From Actinacidiphila glaucinigra (GTDB lineage Bacteria; Actinomycetota; Actinomycetes; Streptomycetales; Streptomycetaceae): DNA of 64,000 nucleotides. Position numbers and translations under genes: made by a program. Each line of letters opens with the position of its first letter. Positions within the stretch are counted from its first letter, which is position 1. Below the pieces are notes generated by a model. That model made no database searches, was not told the DNA's origin, and worked only from the letters and a program-made list of their open reading frames with translations. The stretch spans positions 1 through 64,000 of the forward strand of contig NZ_FZOF01000027.1 of NCBI RefSeq assembly GCF_900188405.1, written 5' to 3'. This document shows positions 40,745-49,974 of this stretch, piece after piece.

Positions 40745-41923
40745 ATGTCCCAGTTCTCCGCTGCGCCCTTCGCGATCTCCCACGACGACACCCAGTGGGC
40801 CGCCCGTCACATGCCTCTGCTTGCGGCAACCATGCAGACCCACTCCAGCGCCTTCGCCGGCCGGCGGATCGGCATCTGCCTCCACATCGAACCCAAGACC
40901 GCCGTGCTCGTGTCCCACCTGGCCCAGGCAGGCGCTCATGTCACGCTCACCGGTTCCCCGGGCACGACTCAGGAAGCCACCGCCGCTGCCCTGCGCGACG
41001 CGGGCGTGCACGTCATCGGCCACCGCTCGGACAGCCTGGAGCAGCACCGCGACAACATCGCCGGTGTGCTGGACTCGGAGCCCGACCTGATCCTCGACAA
41101 TGGCGGCGACCTGATCGAAGGCGTGCTCGCACGGGGCGGTCTGCCTTCCCTCATGGGGGCCACCGAGGAGACCACCACCGGCGGACTGCGCATCCGCTCC
41201 TGGGACACCCAGCCGGGCTTTCCGGTGATCGTCATCAACGACAGCCGCCTCAAGCTGCTGGTCGAGAACGAGTACGGTGTCGGGCAGAGTGTCGTGCAAG
41301 GCTTCATGAACGCCACCAACCTCATGCTCCCCGGAGCGCGGGCGACCGTCGTCGGCTACGGGCCGTGCGGCAAGGGGGTGGCCGACACCCTCGCCAAACT
41401 CGGCGCCCGCGTCTCGGTGGCCGACGTCGATCCGTACCGCGCGCTCGAAGCCGTCATGGCAGGGCATGCAGTGGGAGCGCTGCGCGATCTCCTGCCCGAG
41501 ACCCAGCTGCTGTTCCTTGCCACCGGGCACCCTGGTGTCATCGGCGCAGCGGAGCTGGACGTTCTCGCGGACGGCGCGGTGATCGCCGGCGTCGGGCACA
41601 TGCCCTGGGAACTGGACGCCGAGGCCCTGTCCGGGCGTACGTCGACCGTCGAGCGCGCGGGAACCAGCGGCCAGGAACGCGCCGTGCACCGTCTGAAGGA
41701 CGGCAGAGAGGTCATCGTCCTGGCCGACACCAAGATGATCAACCTGACGGCCGCCAAGGGAAACCCCATCCAGGCCATGGACCTCGGACTCACTCTCCAG
41801 GCCAGGAGCCTGGCGGCTCTCACCTCCGCAGCGGAGAGTCGGCTCGTCCCGGGAGTACAGGCGGTGCCGGCCCCGATCGACCGCCAAGTGGCAACCGACC
41901 TGGTCGCCCTGCTGAGCGCCTGA
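40745..41923 (+). CDS. S-adenosylhomocysteine hydrolase-like protein, short form
   Basis: 392 residues from ATG 40745 (AAGGA seven bases upstream). SAHase motifs: ICLHIEPKTAVLVSHLAQAG, LDNGGDLIEGVL, ATEETTTGGLRIRSW, IVINDSRLKLLVENEYGVGQ, NAD motif TVVGYGPCGKGVADTLAKLG, LLFLATGHPGVIGAAELDVL, VIAGVGHMPWELD. Housekeeping actinobacterial AhcY is near 480 residues; this one lacks the insert and is divergent, so it may act on a related thioether or be a dedicated copy. The family releases adenosine and homocysteine after methyl transfer. It stands at the edge of the C1 cluster on the opposite strand. Confidence 0.8.
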   Translation: MSQFSAAPFAISHDDTQWAARHMPLLAATMQTHSSAFAGRRIGICLHIEPKTAVLVSHLAQAGAHVTLTGSPGTTQEATAAALRDAGVHVIGHRSDSLEQHRDNIAGVLDSEPDLILDNGGDLIEGVLARGGLPSLMGATEETTTGGLRIRSWDTQPGFPVIVINDSRLKLLVENEYGVGQSVVQGFMNATNLMLPGARATVVGYGPCGKGVADTLAKLGARVSVADVDPYRALEAVMAGHAVGALRDLLPETQLLFLATGHPGVIGAAELDVLADGAVIAGVGHMPWELDAEALSGRTSTVERAGTSGQERAVHRLKDGREVIVLADTKMINLTAAKGNPIQAMDLGLTLQARSLAALTSAAESRLVPGVQAVPAPIDRQVATDLVALLSA

Positions 41924-42435
41924 CCGTCCACGCTGTTCAAGAGGCTGGATCATCAGGCGGAGGGCGTTGGTCGTCGAACTCCGTACGGCGTCGGCAGACG
42001 TAGGTGTACGGGTGTCGCCTGGTTCGATCCGGCGGTGGGTTCCGCATACGGGTGACACACCTCCACCGATTCCGTGATCATCTTGCTGCTCCTCGGAGCA
42101 GCAAGATGATCACGGGGAACTGGAAGCGCGCATGGGCTGGCGTGCAGGTGAATGAGCTCAGCCCTCGTATCGGCGCTCGTGCTCGTGCTTGGGGTCGGAA
42201 CCGGGGCGGTTTGCCGTCAGAGCGCCCACACCTCACTACCTGCTGGCACCTCCCCGCCGAGCGGCGGCACGGTGCAGCACGAGGCCGGACCAGCCGACCA
42301 GGACGAGGCCCACCGCGGTGAACCCAGACCGGAACAGGAGCGGCCCGTGCCCGACGTCACGGTGGGCCACCACCCGCTGCAGAAGCGCTGTCCCCGCCGG
42401 AGCCTGTCCGGGTCCCCTACACGACTGGCTCTTTC
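41924..42435. other. 510-base gap with a long perfect palindrome
   Basis: Palindrome at 42072-42115. A minus-strand frame at 42236-42442 has one hydrophobic helix (FTAVGLVLVGWSGLVLH) and may be the tail of a lost membrane protein, but lacks any family match. Confidence 0.35.
42072..42115. repeat. Perfect 21-bp-arm inverted repeat with 2-base centre
   Basis: Left arm begins CCGTGATCATCTTGCTGC (42072 on), right arm ends GCAGCAAGATGATCACGG (to 42115); all 21 positions pair. Lies about 150 bases after the SAH-hydrolase-like stop. As RNA it forms a long hairpin and may terminate transcription; its moderate A+T content and near absence of a loop differ from other terminators in this window. Confidence 0.85.
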
Positions 42436-43425
42436 TCAGCACTCGTGATCGTGGCAGGCGCTGCTGTCGGCCGGCGGGAAGAACACCACGTGTGGCTCGA
42501 CATTGCCGTCAAGGCGAAGGCTGTGGTACATCGTGAGCGTGTGGTTCACCCCAAGGGTCTCCACACCGCCGAGCCGTCCGGACCACTTGTCGATGACCGG
42601 CTTCGCGGCCTCCGCGGCCGCCCCCTCGTACATGGTTTTGAAGTACTCGTAGATGTGTTCTGTTCCGACCGTGTCGCGCGCACGGGCGCGCTTGACCGGG
42701 GTGAGTTCCAGCGCGTGCTGCGCGGCGTCGCGGATGTCGTGCATGTACTCGCGCTGCATTTCGACGTCCTGGCGTGTGCCAAGGCGGGTGAGGTGACCAG
42801 TGATCATCGTGTCGAAGTCGAACGCGAGCGTGTGGTCATGGTGCGCCATGAACCCGGGGATGTGCTTGGACTGGGCGATGTTGGTGAACGGCACCCACCC
42901 CGGATAGATCACGTCAACCAGCATCAGGATCTTCTGCCGGGGCAGATAGACGAAGCTGTTGCCCGGGGCGTGGTTGTTTCCCTTGTAGTGCATTTCGAGG
43001 ACCTGGCCGCCCACCTCCATTCGGTAGGAGTCCTTGAAGGTCACATCCGGCAGTCGGCGCAGAGGATCACGGGTCTCGCGCAGCATCGTATGGGTTTCCT
43101 GCTGTGCGATCCGTGTGGCGTCGTCGGGGAACTGGTCGACCCTTCCGATGTGGTCGCCGTGGAAGTGCGTGTACACCACGTGGGTGATGGTCTTGCTCGT
43201 GACGTCGCGGATGGCACGGGTGACAAGGCCGCCGAGCGAGGGTGGTGCGTCGATGGCGATCACCTCGTCGTCGCACACCACGAACGCACACTGGTAGCCG
43301 CCGTCCGTGACCCAGTAAACGCCGTCGTCTACCTCCTGGACCAGGTACCCGCAAGGTGGCACCTTGGGGCCAACCGCGTTCTGCGGGACGGGTGGAACGG
43401 TGTTGTTGCGAGTTGACTGCGTCAT
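42436..43425 (-). CDS. Metallo-beta-lactamase-fold hydrolase
   Basis: 329 residues, ATG 43425. Zinc motif THFHGDHIGR (87-92 HFHGDH), upstream strand VYWVTDGGYQCAFVVCDDEV, then YKGNNHAPGNSFVYLPRQKI and later metal Asp in MLVDVIYPGW, and MITGHLTRLG. Hydrolase of unknown substrate; members of this branch cleave lactones, thioesters or phosphodiesters. Same strand as the M24-cupin pair but separated from it by 296 bases. Confidence 0.88.
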   Translation of the reverse strand: MTQSTRNNTVPPVPQNAVGPKVPPCGYLVQEVDDGVYWVTDGGYQCAFVVCDDEVIAIDAPPSLGGLVTRAIRDVTSKTITHVVYTHFHGDHIGRVDQFPDDATRIAQQETHTMLRETRDPLRRLPDVTFKDSYRMEVGGQVLEMHYKGNNHAPGNSFVYLPRQKILMLVDVIYPGWVPFTNIAQSKHIPGFMAHHDHTLAFDFDTMITGHLTRLGTRQDVEMQREYMHDIRDAAQHALELTPVKRARARDTVGTEHIYEYFKTMYEGAAAEAAKPVIDKWSGRLGGVETLGVNHTLTMYHSLRLDGNVEPHVVFFPPADSSACHDHEC

Positions 43426-43721
43426 CGTTGCTCGCTTTCGGACGGAGGATTCACTCTGGCCTGACGGTGCGCAGGCCAGGCACGGCGCGGTGATGTATCG
43501 AGTGGGTCGTTCGCCGGGGGTGATGTCGCGCGGCCCGGCCGCCTGATGGGCTGCACGGTGTACCGGGCGCGACTACGCTGCCCAGGGGCGCCCGTGTCGG
43601 GGCTGGCCGGACACCCCCGGGCAGCAGTTGTGCGAGTACCTTGACGGGGCTGCTGCGACGTCGGCCTTGAGAGCGCCGGACGTGTTCTGATCCGTCAAAG
43701 CGATCAACCGGGTTGAGCGGG
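43426..43721. other. 296-base gap, nothing recognised
   Basis: Separates the MBL gene from the M24-fold gene on the same strand; presumably holds the MBL promoter. Confidence 0.35.
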
Positions 43722-45053
43722 TCAGCCGCGGGGACGGTTGCGATGCGACTGGGGTTCGCGGAGGGTGGGCAGTGGGCCGCCGACCGCGAAGTAGCGCTGT
43801 CCGGCGACCAGCAGGTCCTCGGCTGGGAACTTGGTGATCACCTCGCAACCGTCCTCGGTGACGACCAGTTCCTCCTCGATACGGGCCGCGCCAAGGCCGT
43901 CGGCTGACGGCCAGTAGGTCTCCAGCGCGAACACCATGCCCGCCTCGAGGACCTCGGGATGGTCCAGCGAGACCAGCCGGGAGAAGATCGGCTTCTCCCA
44001 GATCGACAGTCCGACCCCATGGCCGTACTGCAAGGCGAAGGCCGCCTCCTCGTCCGGGAAGCCGAACTCCTGCGCCGTCGGCCATACGGAGACGATGTCC
44101 GCCGTGGTGGCACCCGGCCGTACGAGGTCGATGGCCCGGTCCATGTAATCGCGGCACCGGGTGTAGGCGTCCCGCTGCGCCGGCGTGGCACTGCCGACCG
44201 CGAATGTTCGGTAGTAGCAGGTGCGGTAGCCCATGTGGCTATGCAGGATGTCGAAGAACGCAGGGTCACCCGGCCGGATGATGCGGTCCGAGTAGACGTG
44301 CGGGTGCGGCGAACACCGCTCGCCGGAGATGGCGTTGACACCCTCGACGAACTCGGACCCCATGTCGTAAAGCGTCTTGCTGACCAGGCCTACGCACTCG
44401 TTCTCGCGCACACCGGGCCGCAGGAAGGAGTACAGCGAGTCGTACGCGGCGTCCACCATGGCGGCCGCCTGGCTAAGCAGGGTGATCTCCGTGTCCGTCT
44501 TGATCCGGCGCGCCTCCAGGAAAACCTGCTGACCGTCGGTCACCGTCACACCCGCGTCCCGCAGCGCGGCCAGCACGGGCATCTCGATGACATCCACGCC
44601 GACCGGTTCGCCGGCCAGACCGTACAGGTCCAGTTCACGGCGTACCTTGCGGGCCACCTCCTCTGCGATGTTCGCGTCGGGGTTGAACGCGCCGCGCAGT
44701 GTGGAGATCCCGGCCCGCGCGCCTGACGGATTGCGCTCGTCGGACGGGTGGTCCAGCCACGGCGCATACAACTGGTGGTGCCGCGCCGCGGAGCCGAAGT
44801 CCCACACTATGGGTTCGCCGCCGCGCACCAGAAGGGCGAAGCGGATCAGCTTGTCGACCGCCCAGGTGCCGATGTGGGTGGCGGTCATGTAGCGGATGTT
44901 GGTGAAGTCGAAGGCGAGGACGGCACCCAGCTCGGATGCCTCCAGTTGCGCACGCAGCCGCTGCAGTCGGTCGCCGCGCAGCCGGTCGACATCGACTCGC
45001 TGCTCCCAGTCGACCGTGTTCAGGCCGAACGCGGAGGTCGCCGCGAGCGTCAT
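43722..45053 (-). CDS. M24-family (pita-bread fold) protein with altered metal site
   Basis: 443 residues; ATG overlaps the cupin stop (ATGA), so coupled. N-terminal creatinase-like domain (FDFTNIRYMTATHIGTWAVD, PIVWDFGS) resembles DMSP lyase DddP, and the C-terminal pita-bread domain carries Asp268, YGHGVGLSIWEKP (His), VFALETYW and ARIEEELVV (Glu pair). Where DddP and peptidases have a further Asp (usual ...D-x-T-R-T), this protein has Cys279 in YRTCYYRTF, and a second DddP Asp aligns with Leu270. It may therefore be metal-free like creatinase, or bind metal differently. Probably a hydrolase or lyase on a small substrate of the cluster, not a peptidase. Confidence 0.82.
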   Translation of the reverse strand: MTLAATSAFGLNTVDWEQRVDVDRLRGDRLQRLRAQLEASELGAVLAFDFTNIRYMTATHIGTWAVDKLIRFALLVRGGEPIVWDFGSAARHHQLYAPWLDHPSDERNPSGARAGISTLRGAFNPDANIAEEVARKVRRELDLYGLAGEPVGVDVIEMPVLAALRDAGVTVTDGQQVFLEARRIKTDTEITLLSQAAAMVDAAYDSLYSFLRPGVRENECVGLVSKTLYDMGSEFVEGVNAISGERCSPHPHVYSDRIIRPGDPAFFDILHSHMGYRTCYYRTFAVGSATPAQRDAYTRCRDYMDRAIDLVRPGATTADIVSVWPTAQEFGFPDEEAAFALQYGHGVGLSIWEKPIFSRLVSLDHPEVLEAGMVFALETYWPSADGLGAARIEEELVVTEDGCEVITKFPAEDLLVAGQRYFAVGGPLPTLREPQSHRNRPRG

Positions 45054-45919
45054 CGCGCCTGTCCGTCCTCGGGCAGGGCGCGCCAGTCGTCCGGGAAGAA
45101 GAAGGCGTCCGATGTCGGCGGGACAGGTGACTGGACCTCGATCCAGCGGGCGGGCTCGTCGCGCTCGTTGACGAACCCGTGGGTGCCGTCCGTGCTGACC
45201 CAGACGAGATCGCCGGTCTCGGTGACCTCCTCGTTGCCGTCGATCCAGCCACGCATCCCACCACCGACGAAGTAGTAAATCTCCTCGAAGGGGTGGTAGT
45301 GCACCTTCGCAGCCTTTCCGGGGCCGGAGCGCGGGGCGATACTGGCGATGAAGGTGGTGTGGTGCTGGGCGCCCAGCAACTGGTCCACCATCATCCGAAT
45401 GCTGATGTTCTTGATGTTGGGCCCGTGGTATCCCGGCATTGCCAGATCACCGAAGGGTGCCACGTCCGACTCGCTGAAGTGGCCGACAAAGCGGTGCCGG
45501 GGGTCGGTTTCCGACGGCCGGCCCATGTACTCGCCGGAATGCGGCTGGGTCGAGATGCTGCTGCGCGCACCGTCGAAGCTGGGCGGCTTCGGAGCCCGGA
45601 CCGAGAACCAGCTCAACCCCTGGTCGCCAGCCGACAGCGAGTGCGCCAGCCCGACGGGAGCCACACCGTAGTCACCGACGCCGAGGTCGTACTCCAGCCC
45701 CGCGAGGGCCGCACGGCCGTTGCCCGCCGTCACGAACCATGATTCCTCGAACGGACAGCGGTTCCAGCCGAGCGTCGCGCCAGGGGCGAGTTCGTACAGG
45801 GCGATCTCCATGTGATGCGACCCATGGATCTCGCCGACCATCAGCGCCTGGCGCAGCCCCGGCACGTCCTTGACGTCGATCCACTCGCGTTCGGAGGCAC
45901 GTGAAATGTGGTAGGCCAT
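45050..45919 (-). CDS. Bicupin protein
   Basis: 289 residues from ATG 45919 (AAGGGG five bases upstream). Two cupin domains. The first (NRCPFEESWFVTAGNG) lacks the H-x-H pair. The second has a complete metal set: KVHYHPFEEIYYFVGG and TDGTHGFVNE. Likely a dioxygenase or isomerase working through the C-terminal cupin; bicupins with one active half include ring-cleaving dioxygenases. Coupled to the M24-fold gene and 85 bases downstream of the activator gene, with an AT-rich repeated motif in that gap. Confidence 0.83.
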   Translation of the reverse strand: MAYHISRASEREWIDVKDVPGLRQALMVGEIHGSHHMEIALYELAPGATLGWNRCPFEESWFVTAGNGRAALAGLEYDLGVGDYGVAPVGLAHSLSAGDQGLSWFSVRAPKPPSFDGARSSISTQPHSGEYMGRPSETDPRHRFVGHFSESDVAPFGDLAMPGYHGPNIKNISIRMMVDQLLGAQHHTTFIASIAPRSGPGKAAKVHYHPFEEIYYFVGGGMRGWIDGNEEVTETGDLVWVSTDGTHGFVNERDEPARWIEVQSPVPPTSDAFFFPDDWRALPEDGQAR

Positions 45920-45975
45920 GAGAACCCCTTCACCTTGTGGCAAGTTGTGTCGGGATCGAGTGTGGCCGGGAGGGC

Positions 45976-45993
45976 ATTAATCCCTTCATAATC
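45976..45993. promoter_or_regulatory. AT-rich direct repeat shared with the metF/SDR promoter
   Basis: ATTAATCCCTTCATAATC: TAATC recurs 11 bases apart. A close variant (ATTAATCATTCATTAGAT) sits at 53416-53433. Direct repeats at 11-base period are typical of SARP/OmpR-like winged-helix sites. Located about 57 bases before the bicupin start. Confidence 0.4.
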
Positions 45994-46004
45994 GAAACGG
46001 CCAT

Positions 46005-48998
46005 TCAGCGGCGCAGTTGCGCGACAAGTCGGCGTACCTCGGCAGACGGCGCGACGCCAAACTCACGCATCCTGGCGGTGTACCGCTGGTACACCGCCAG
46101 GACAGAGTCGTCACCGCCACTGGCATGGGCCAGGGATATCGCCAATTGCCAGGCCTGCTCACGGTACGGGTTGACCTTGAGCGCGTCGTTCACGAGTTGC
46201 CGGGCCTCGCGATACCGACTGAGCTGGAACGCCAGTTTGGCTGCTTCGATTCGGCCACTGGTGACGCGTTCGCTGATCTCCGAACGGCGTTGTTCGACCC
46301 AGTCGCTCGACAGGGGCGCGAGGTACGGTCCTCGGTCGGCACGGGCCAGCGCCTCGGTAATGCTGCGCAGGCGGATCTCTCCGTCCTGGTGGTCGGCTTG
46401 CACCAGCGAGTCGAGTACGACCTGCGCCGTGCCGCAGACCAGGTCGGGGCGTCCGAAGTAGAGCCGGTCGCCGTCCTGCTGTGGCACGAGGTCTTCGGGG
46501 AGCACCTCGCGAAGTCGGTGCAGCGACACGCGCAAGTAGTTGCGGCCGGCGGCTTCGTTTCGGTTGTCGAAAAGGCTGCTCAGGAGTTCTTGCCGGGAGA
46601 CCTCCTGTCCGGCGCCGAGTAGATAGCTGAGTAGCTCCATGCTCTTGCTCAGCCGTAGCGTCGACTGTTGTCCGTCGACGGTCAGGATTGGTTCACCGAA
46701 CTCCTCCAGCACCAGACGTGGCGCCCTCGCGGCGACGCGCAATGGGGCCTGGCTGGAGAGCGTGGCGGTGAGCTCGTGCCAGCGCGACATCCGGGTCGGG
46801 GACGCATCCGCTTCCCTGACTGCCACGGCGGGGACGTCGGTCAGCGCGCTGAGCAGCAGATGCTGGGACCCCTGTGCTGTGGCCTCGCTCAAAGCGAGTT
46901 CGGCAGCCGCATCAGACGAATCCTCCCGGCCGACTCGCCAGTACGCCTCCGCCAGATAGGCCGCCGCCGTGGCCAGTTCAAGCCGCCGGTCGCCGCGCCG
47001 CATTCCGTCGACGCAGGCCTCCAGCTCCGCGCACGCCTCGACGTTGTGATTCCGCAAGAGCAAGGAATATCCGCGCCACAGCTGGCAAAGCTCCCGGCTG
47101 AAAGCGTATTCGGCCGCTCCGCCGGCTTCCGCCTCGGCAAGCGCGCGATCGGCCGCCTCCGTGTCCTGATGCAGGCGCAGGTACAGCTTCGCCTCGCTCA
47201 GATGACCGAAGAAGCGGTACAGCCGGGACCCGGTCTCTGCGATCAGTCGGCAGCCGCGTTCCAACGCGGCCCGCGCATCGTTGCCCCGACCGAGGTCGAT
47301 CATGAGATCGACGGCGTCGAACGCGTGCAACCAGGGCGGCTGCCACGCCTCCCGACGTACCTCGTACATCTGCATGGCCTCCTCCAGGCGACCCGTCGCG
47401 CGCAGCCCGGCGATGACCCATGGCGCGCCCAGCACGGTCCGCCGCGGATCCGGGCCGGTGGGCCGGTCGAGCCCGTTCAGCCGACCTCGGAGGTATCCGA
47501 TCCGCATCAGCATCCCGTCGACCGTGGCTGACGGTGTGGGTGAATAGCCGGGGAAGGGAGGTGATGTGCCGTCCGCCAGCGCCAGAAGGTTGTCGGCCGC
47601 CTCTCTGGCGCAGCCTGTAGGCAAGCGTTCAGCCAACGTGTGTGCTTCTTCGAGCCGGCCGGAGTGCCACAGACACCACGTCGCCAGCAACAATGCTTCC
47701 TCGAAATGAGGTGAATCGGGTCCTGGCAACCAGCCGTAGCCGTGCCGCTCGAGTAGCTCGATTCCGCGCTGGCACTGTTCGAGGGCGAACGACACGCGCA
47801 GGACAGCGATGCCGACCCCGGGCGTCGGTGTCCTACTGGTGGCATCCAGTGAGTCCAGCCACCGGGCCGCCGAGCTGAAGTTCATCCGGGCGACCACATC
47901 AGGGAGGGCGACCGCGGCGTGCCGCCACGCGGCCTCTGCGTCACCCAGGCGCAGGAGCGAGTCGACGGCTTCCTCCCACTCGCCTTGCTGTACCAGCAGT
48001 TCCGCGTGCAGCTGGTGCAGTCGGCGCACCGTCTCCGGATCTTCCGTCCTGATCAGTTCCTCGGCAAGGAGTTCCCTGAACTGGGGGTGTGGGGTAAGCC
48101 GGGTGCCGTCTTTCGACCAGGTCACGGGTAGTCGCTTGGACTGCAGTCGGGCCATCAGCCGGGCCGCGTCGGTCTGGCCGAGTGCCACTGCGTCGGCGAC
48201 CGAGATTTCCGCCAGCGCACTGGTGCGCAGCAGGAACGCGCGCTCGGTGGCGGAGAGGGTACGGAGGGTGTTGGCCGAGAGATATTCACGCAGGGCGTTG
48301 GGCTTGCGACCGGCCACCTCGACTGTTCGCCACCCCTCGAACAGCACTCCGGCGACCCAACCGCTGGTGTTGTCGACGACGCCCTGAACATCGACATCGG
48401 ACCGGCCGATCAGCCGCAGGGCCGCCGCCGTCTCGCCGGCGTCGAACGCGAGATCCTCCTCGCCCAACTCGCCCACACGGGAGATGTCACTCATCGATCC
48501 GATGTCCAGCGGAATGCCGGCGCGGGAGATCAACACGAGGTTCACTGCGGCAGGTAGGTACCGGGCCAATGCCGACAAGACCACGATCGATTCCTCGTCG
48601 TCCGTGATCCGTTCGACGTTGTCACACACCAGTATCAGTCGACTGCCCTGCAGGCTCTCTGCAAGCAGCCCAGCGGCCTCGCCGACCTGGATGCCGTTGT
48701 GCAAGGCGTCGGTTGCCGCCCGGGGGGCGTCATGGACATGCGGCTCGACCGCCGCTTCGAGATACACCAGCAACCGACCGGGAGCCTGTTCGGTGCCGTC
48801 GAGCGAAAGCCAGGCGACAGGACGATCGAGATTGCGCAGGGCCAGAGCGACGGCTGTGGTCTTTCCCCCGCCGGCGGACGCGCACACCGTCACCACGGGG
48901 TGGTGGTCGATGAGGAACCGTATGCGCTGCGACAGTCGGTCTCGCCGCACGATGTTGTCGCCGGGTTCAGGCGTCGCTAGCTTCCGCCGGATCATCAT
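46005..48998 (-). CDS. Large transcriptional activator: N-terminal NTPase, C-terminal winged helix plus BTAD (SARP-like)
   Basis: 997 residues, ATG 48998. Walker A ASAGGGKTTAV (40-50), Walker B-like LILVCDNVERI (about 125), then a MalT-like helical and repeat region (about 250-760). The C-terminal 236 residues carry an OmpR-type winged helix (SKSMELLSYLLGAGQEVSRQ, ELLSSLFDNRNEAAGRNYLR, VSLHRLREVLP) and a BTAD domain (YREARQLVNDALKVNPYREQ, AVYQRYTARMREFGVAPSAE). Domain order is the reverse of AfsR, where SARP parts come first. Likely the pathway-specific activator of the 42-57 kb cluster; it sits in the middle of it. Confidence 0.88.
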   Translation of the reverse strand: MMIRRKLATPEPGDNIVRRDRLSQRIRFLIDHHPVVTVCASAGGGKTTAVALALRNLDRPVAWLSLDGTEQAPGRLLVYLEAAVEPHVHDAPRAATDALHNGIQVGEAAGLLAESLQGSRLILVCDNVERITDDEESIVVLSALARYLPAAVNLVLISRAGIPLDIGSMSDISRVGELGEEDLAFDAGETAAALRLIGRSDVDVQGVVDNTSGWVAGVLFEGWRTVEVAGRKPNALREYLSANTLRTLSATERAFLLRTSALAEISVADAVALGQTDAARLMARLQSKRLPVTWSKDGTRLTPHPQFRELLAEELIRTEDPETVRRLHQLHAELLVQQGEWEEAVDSLLRLGDAEAAWRHAAVALPDVVARMNFSSAARWLDSLDATSRTPTPGVGIAVLRVSFALEQCQRGIELLERHGYGWLPGPDSPHFEEALLLATWCLWHSGRLEEAHTLAERLPTGCAREAADNLLALADGTSPPFPGYSPTPSATVDGMLMRIGYLRGRLNGLDRPTGPDPRRTVLGAPWVIAGLRATGRLEEAMQMYEVRREAWQPPWLHAFDAVDLMIDLGRGNDARAALERGCRLIAETGSRLYRFFGHLSEAKLYLRLHQDTEAADRALAEAEAGGAAEYAFSRELCQLWRGYSLLLRNHNVEACAELEACVDGMRRGDRRLELATAAAYLAEAYWRVGREDSSDAAAELALSEATAQGSQHLLLSALTDVPAVAVREADASPTRMSRWHELTATLSSQAPLRVAARAPRLVLEEFGEPILTVDGQQSTLRLSKSMELLSYLLGAGQEVSRQELLSSLFDNRNEAAGRNYLRVSLHRLREVLPEDLVPQQDGDRLYFGRPDLVCGTAQVVLDSLVQADHQDGEIRLRSITEALARADRGPYLAPLSSDWVEQRRSEISERVTSGRIEAAKLAFQLSRYREARQLVNDALKVNPYREQAWQLAISLAHASGGDDSVLAVYQRYTARMREFGVAPSAEVRRLVAQLRR

Positions 48999-49427
48999 GC
49001 GCTGCTACCCGCCCCACGACTGCGATTGCCGTCCACCGCGACCCGCCTAACTCGGAGTCAGTACACCCTGCCGCCAACGGGGCAAAGAGTCCTTTTCTGG
49101 CGCTCAAAGCCGCGTGGCGCTCTGGAGCCATGACGTCAACATTCGATGGCTCGATGTCGCTGGGTCAAGCTTGGTTTCACCGAAGTTCATGAGGGTGATC
49201 GGCAGCCTACCTGCAGGCGGGCACACGGGGGATTGTGACGCACGACACTGGCCATCGTTGTTCGTGTGCAGCTGAGGTGCGGTTGCCGCTGGGAAAACCC
49301 GGTCGATCAGTCATGGGTGATCCAGGCCGATCGACCGGACTTCCGGTGTCCGACGGGCCGCAGCGCTGACGGGAAGCCGGAACTCATCGGCTGGTCCCGG
49401 CGGCGCCGGCGGATCCGATGCAAACGG
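48999..49427. other. 430-base gap upstream of the activator
   Basis: Contains TGGCGCTC twice (49098 and 49115), spaced 17 bases; of doubtful meaning. Otherwise nothing recognised. Confidence 0.35.
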
Positions 49428-49931
49428 CTACTTGAAGGCCTCGGTGTTGCGGAAGAATGCCTTGCCATGAGGGTAGGACACCAGTTCGCACTGCAGTCCC
49501 CATGGTGACAGGAAGTAGACCCAGCGTTGGCCCTCGTGCGGACCCTTGCTGTCCGTCGGCTCCCCGAGTACGCGGAGGCCGCGTCGGCGCAGGTCGGCCA
49601 CCGCGGTGTCCATGTCGTCCACGTAGAGGGCGAGATGATGGCCACCGACGTCGCTGTTGCGAGGAGGATCCAGGCGCTGGTCGGGCGCCTGGTACTCGAA
49701 GACCTCCAGGACCGCTTGGCCGCCGATCCTGAAGAAATAGATGCGTGGCGACACCGCCCTGTCGTGCACGTTGAGGTGCTCACTCATCCAGTGGCCCTCG
49801 TCGTCGCGCAGCGGTCCGAGCCTGTACAGGTACTCGAATCCAAGTACGTCTTCGAAGAATTCACGCGCCTGGTCCAAGTCGGGAACGGTGATCCCGAAAT
49901 GGTCGACACGAGTGAGACCGGGAATGGGCAT
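49428..49931 (-). CDS. VOC superfamily protein (glyoxalase/dioxygenase fold)
   Basis: 167 residues. Two beta-alpha-beta-beta-beta modules: LTRVDHFGITVPDLDQAREF (first metal His), YFFRIGGQAVLEVFEYQAP (Glu), DVGGHHLALYVDDMDTAVAD (second His) and SPWGLQCELVSYPHG (Glu). The H/E/H/E set is complete. The fold includes glyoxalases, ring-cleaving extradiol dioxygenases and epimerases. Last gene of the metF-demethylase-purU run. Confidence 0.85.
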   Translation of the reverse strand: MPIPGLTRVDHFGITVPDLDQAREFFEDVLGFEYLYRLGPLRDDEGHWMSEHLNVHDRAVSPRIYFFRIGGQAVLEVFEYQAPDQRLDPPRNSDVGGHHLALYVDDMDTAVADLRRRGLRVLGEPTDSKGPHEGQRWVYFLSPWGLQCELVSYPHGKAFFRNTEAFK

Positions 49932-49974
49932 CGAACCTCCGTTGAGAGTCCTGTCGATTTACGCAATGTGATGA

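Noticed and set aside
49098-49122. Direct repeat TGGCGCTC upstream of the activator as a SARP site
   Set aside because: The 17-base spacing does not fit the 11- or 22-base period of SARP sites and the repeat is GC-rich like the background.
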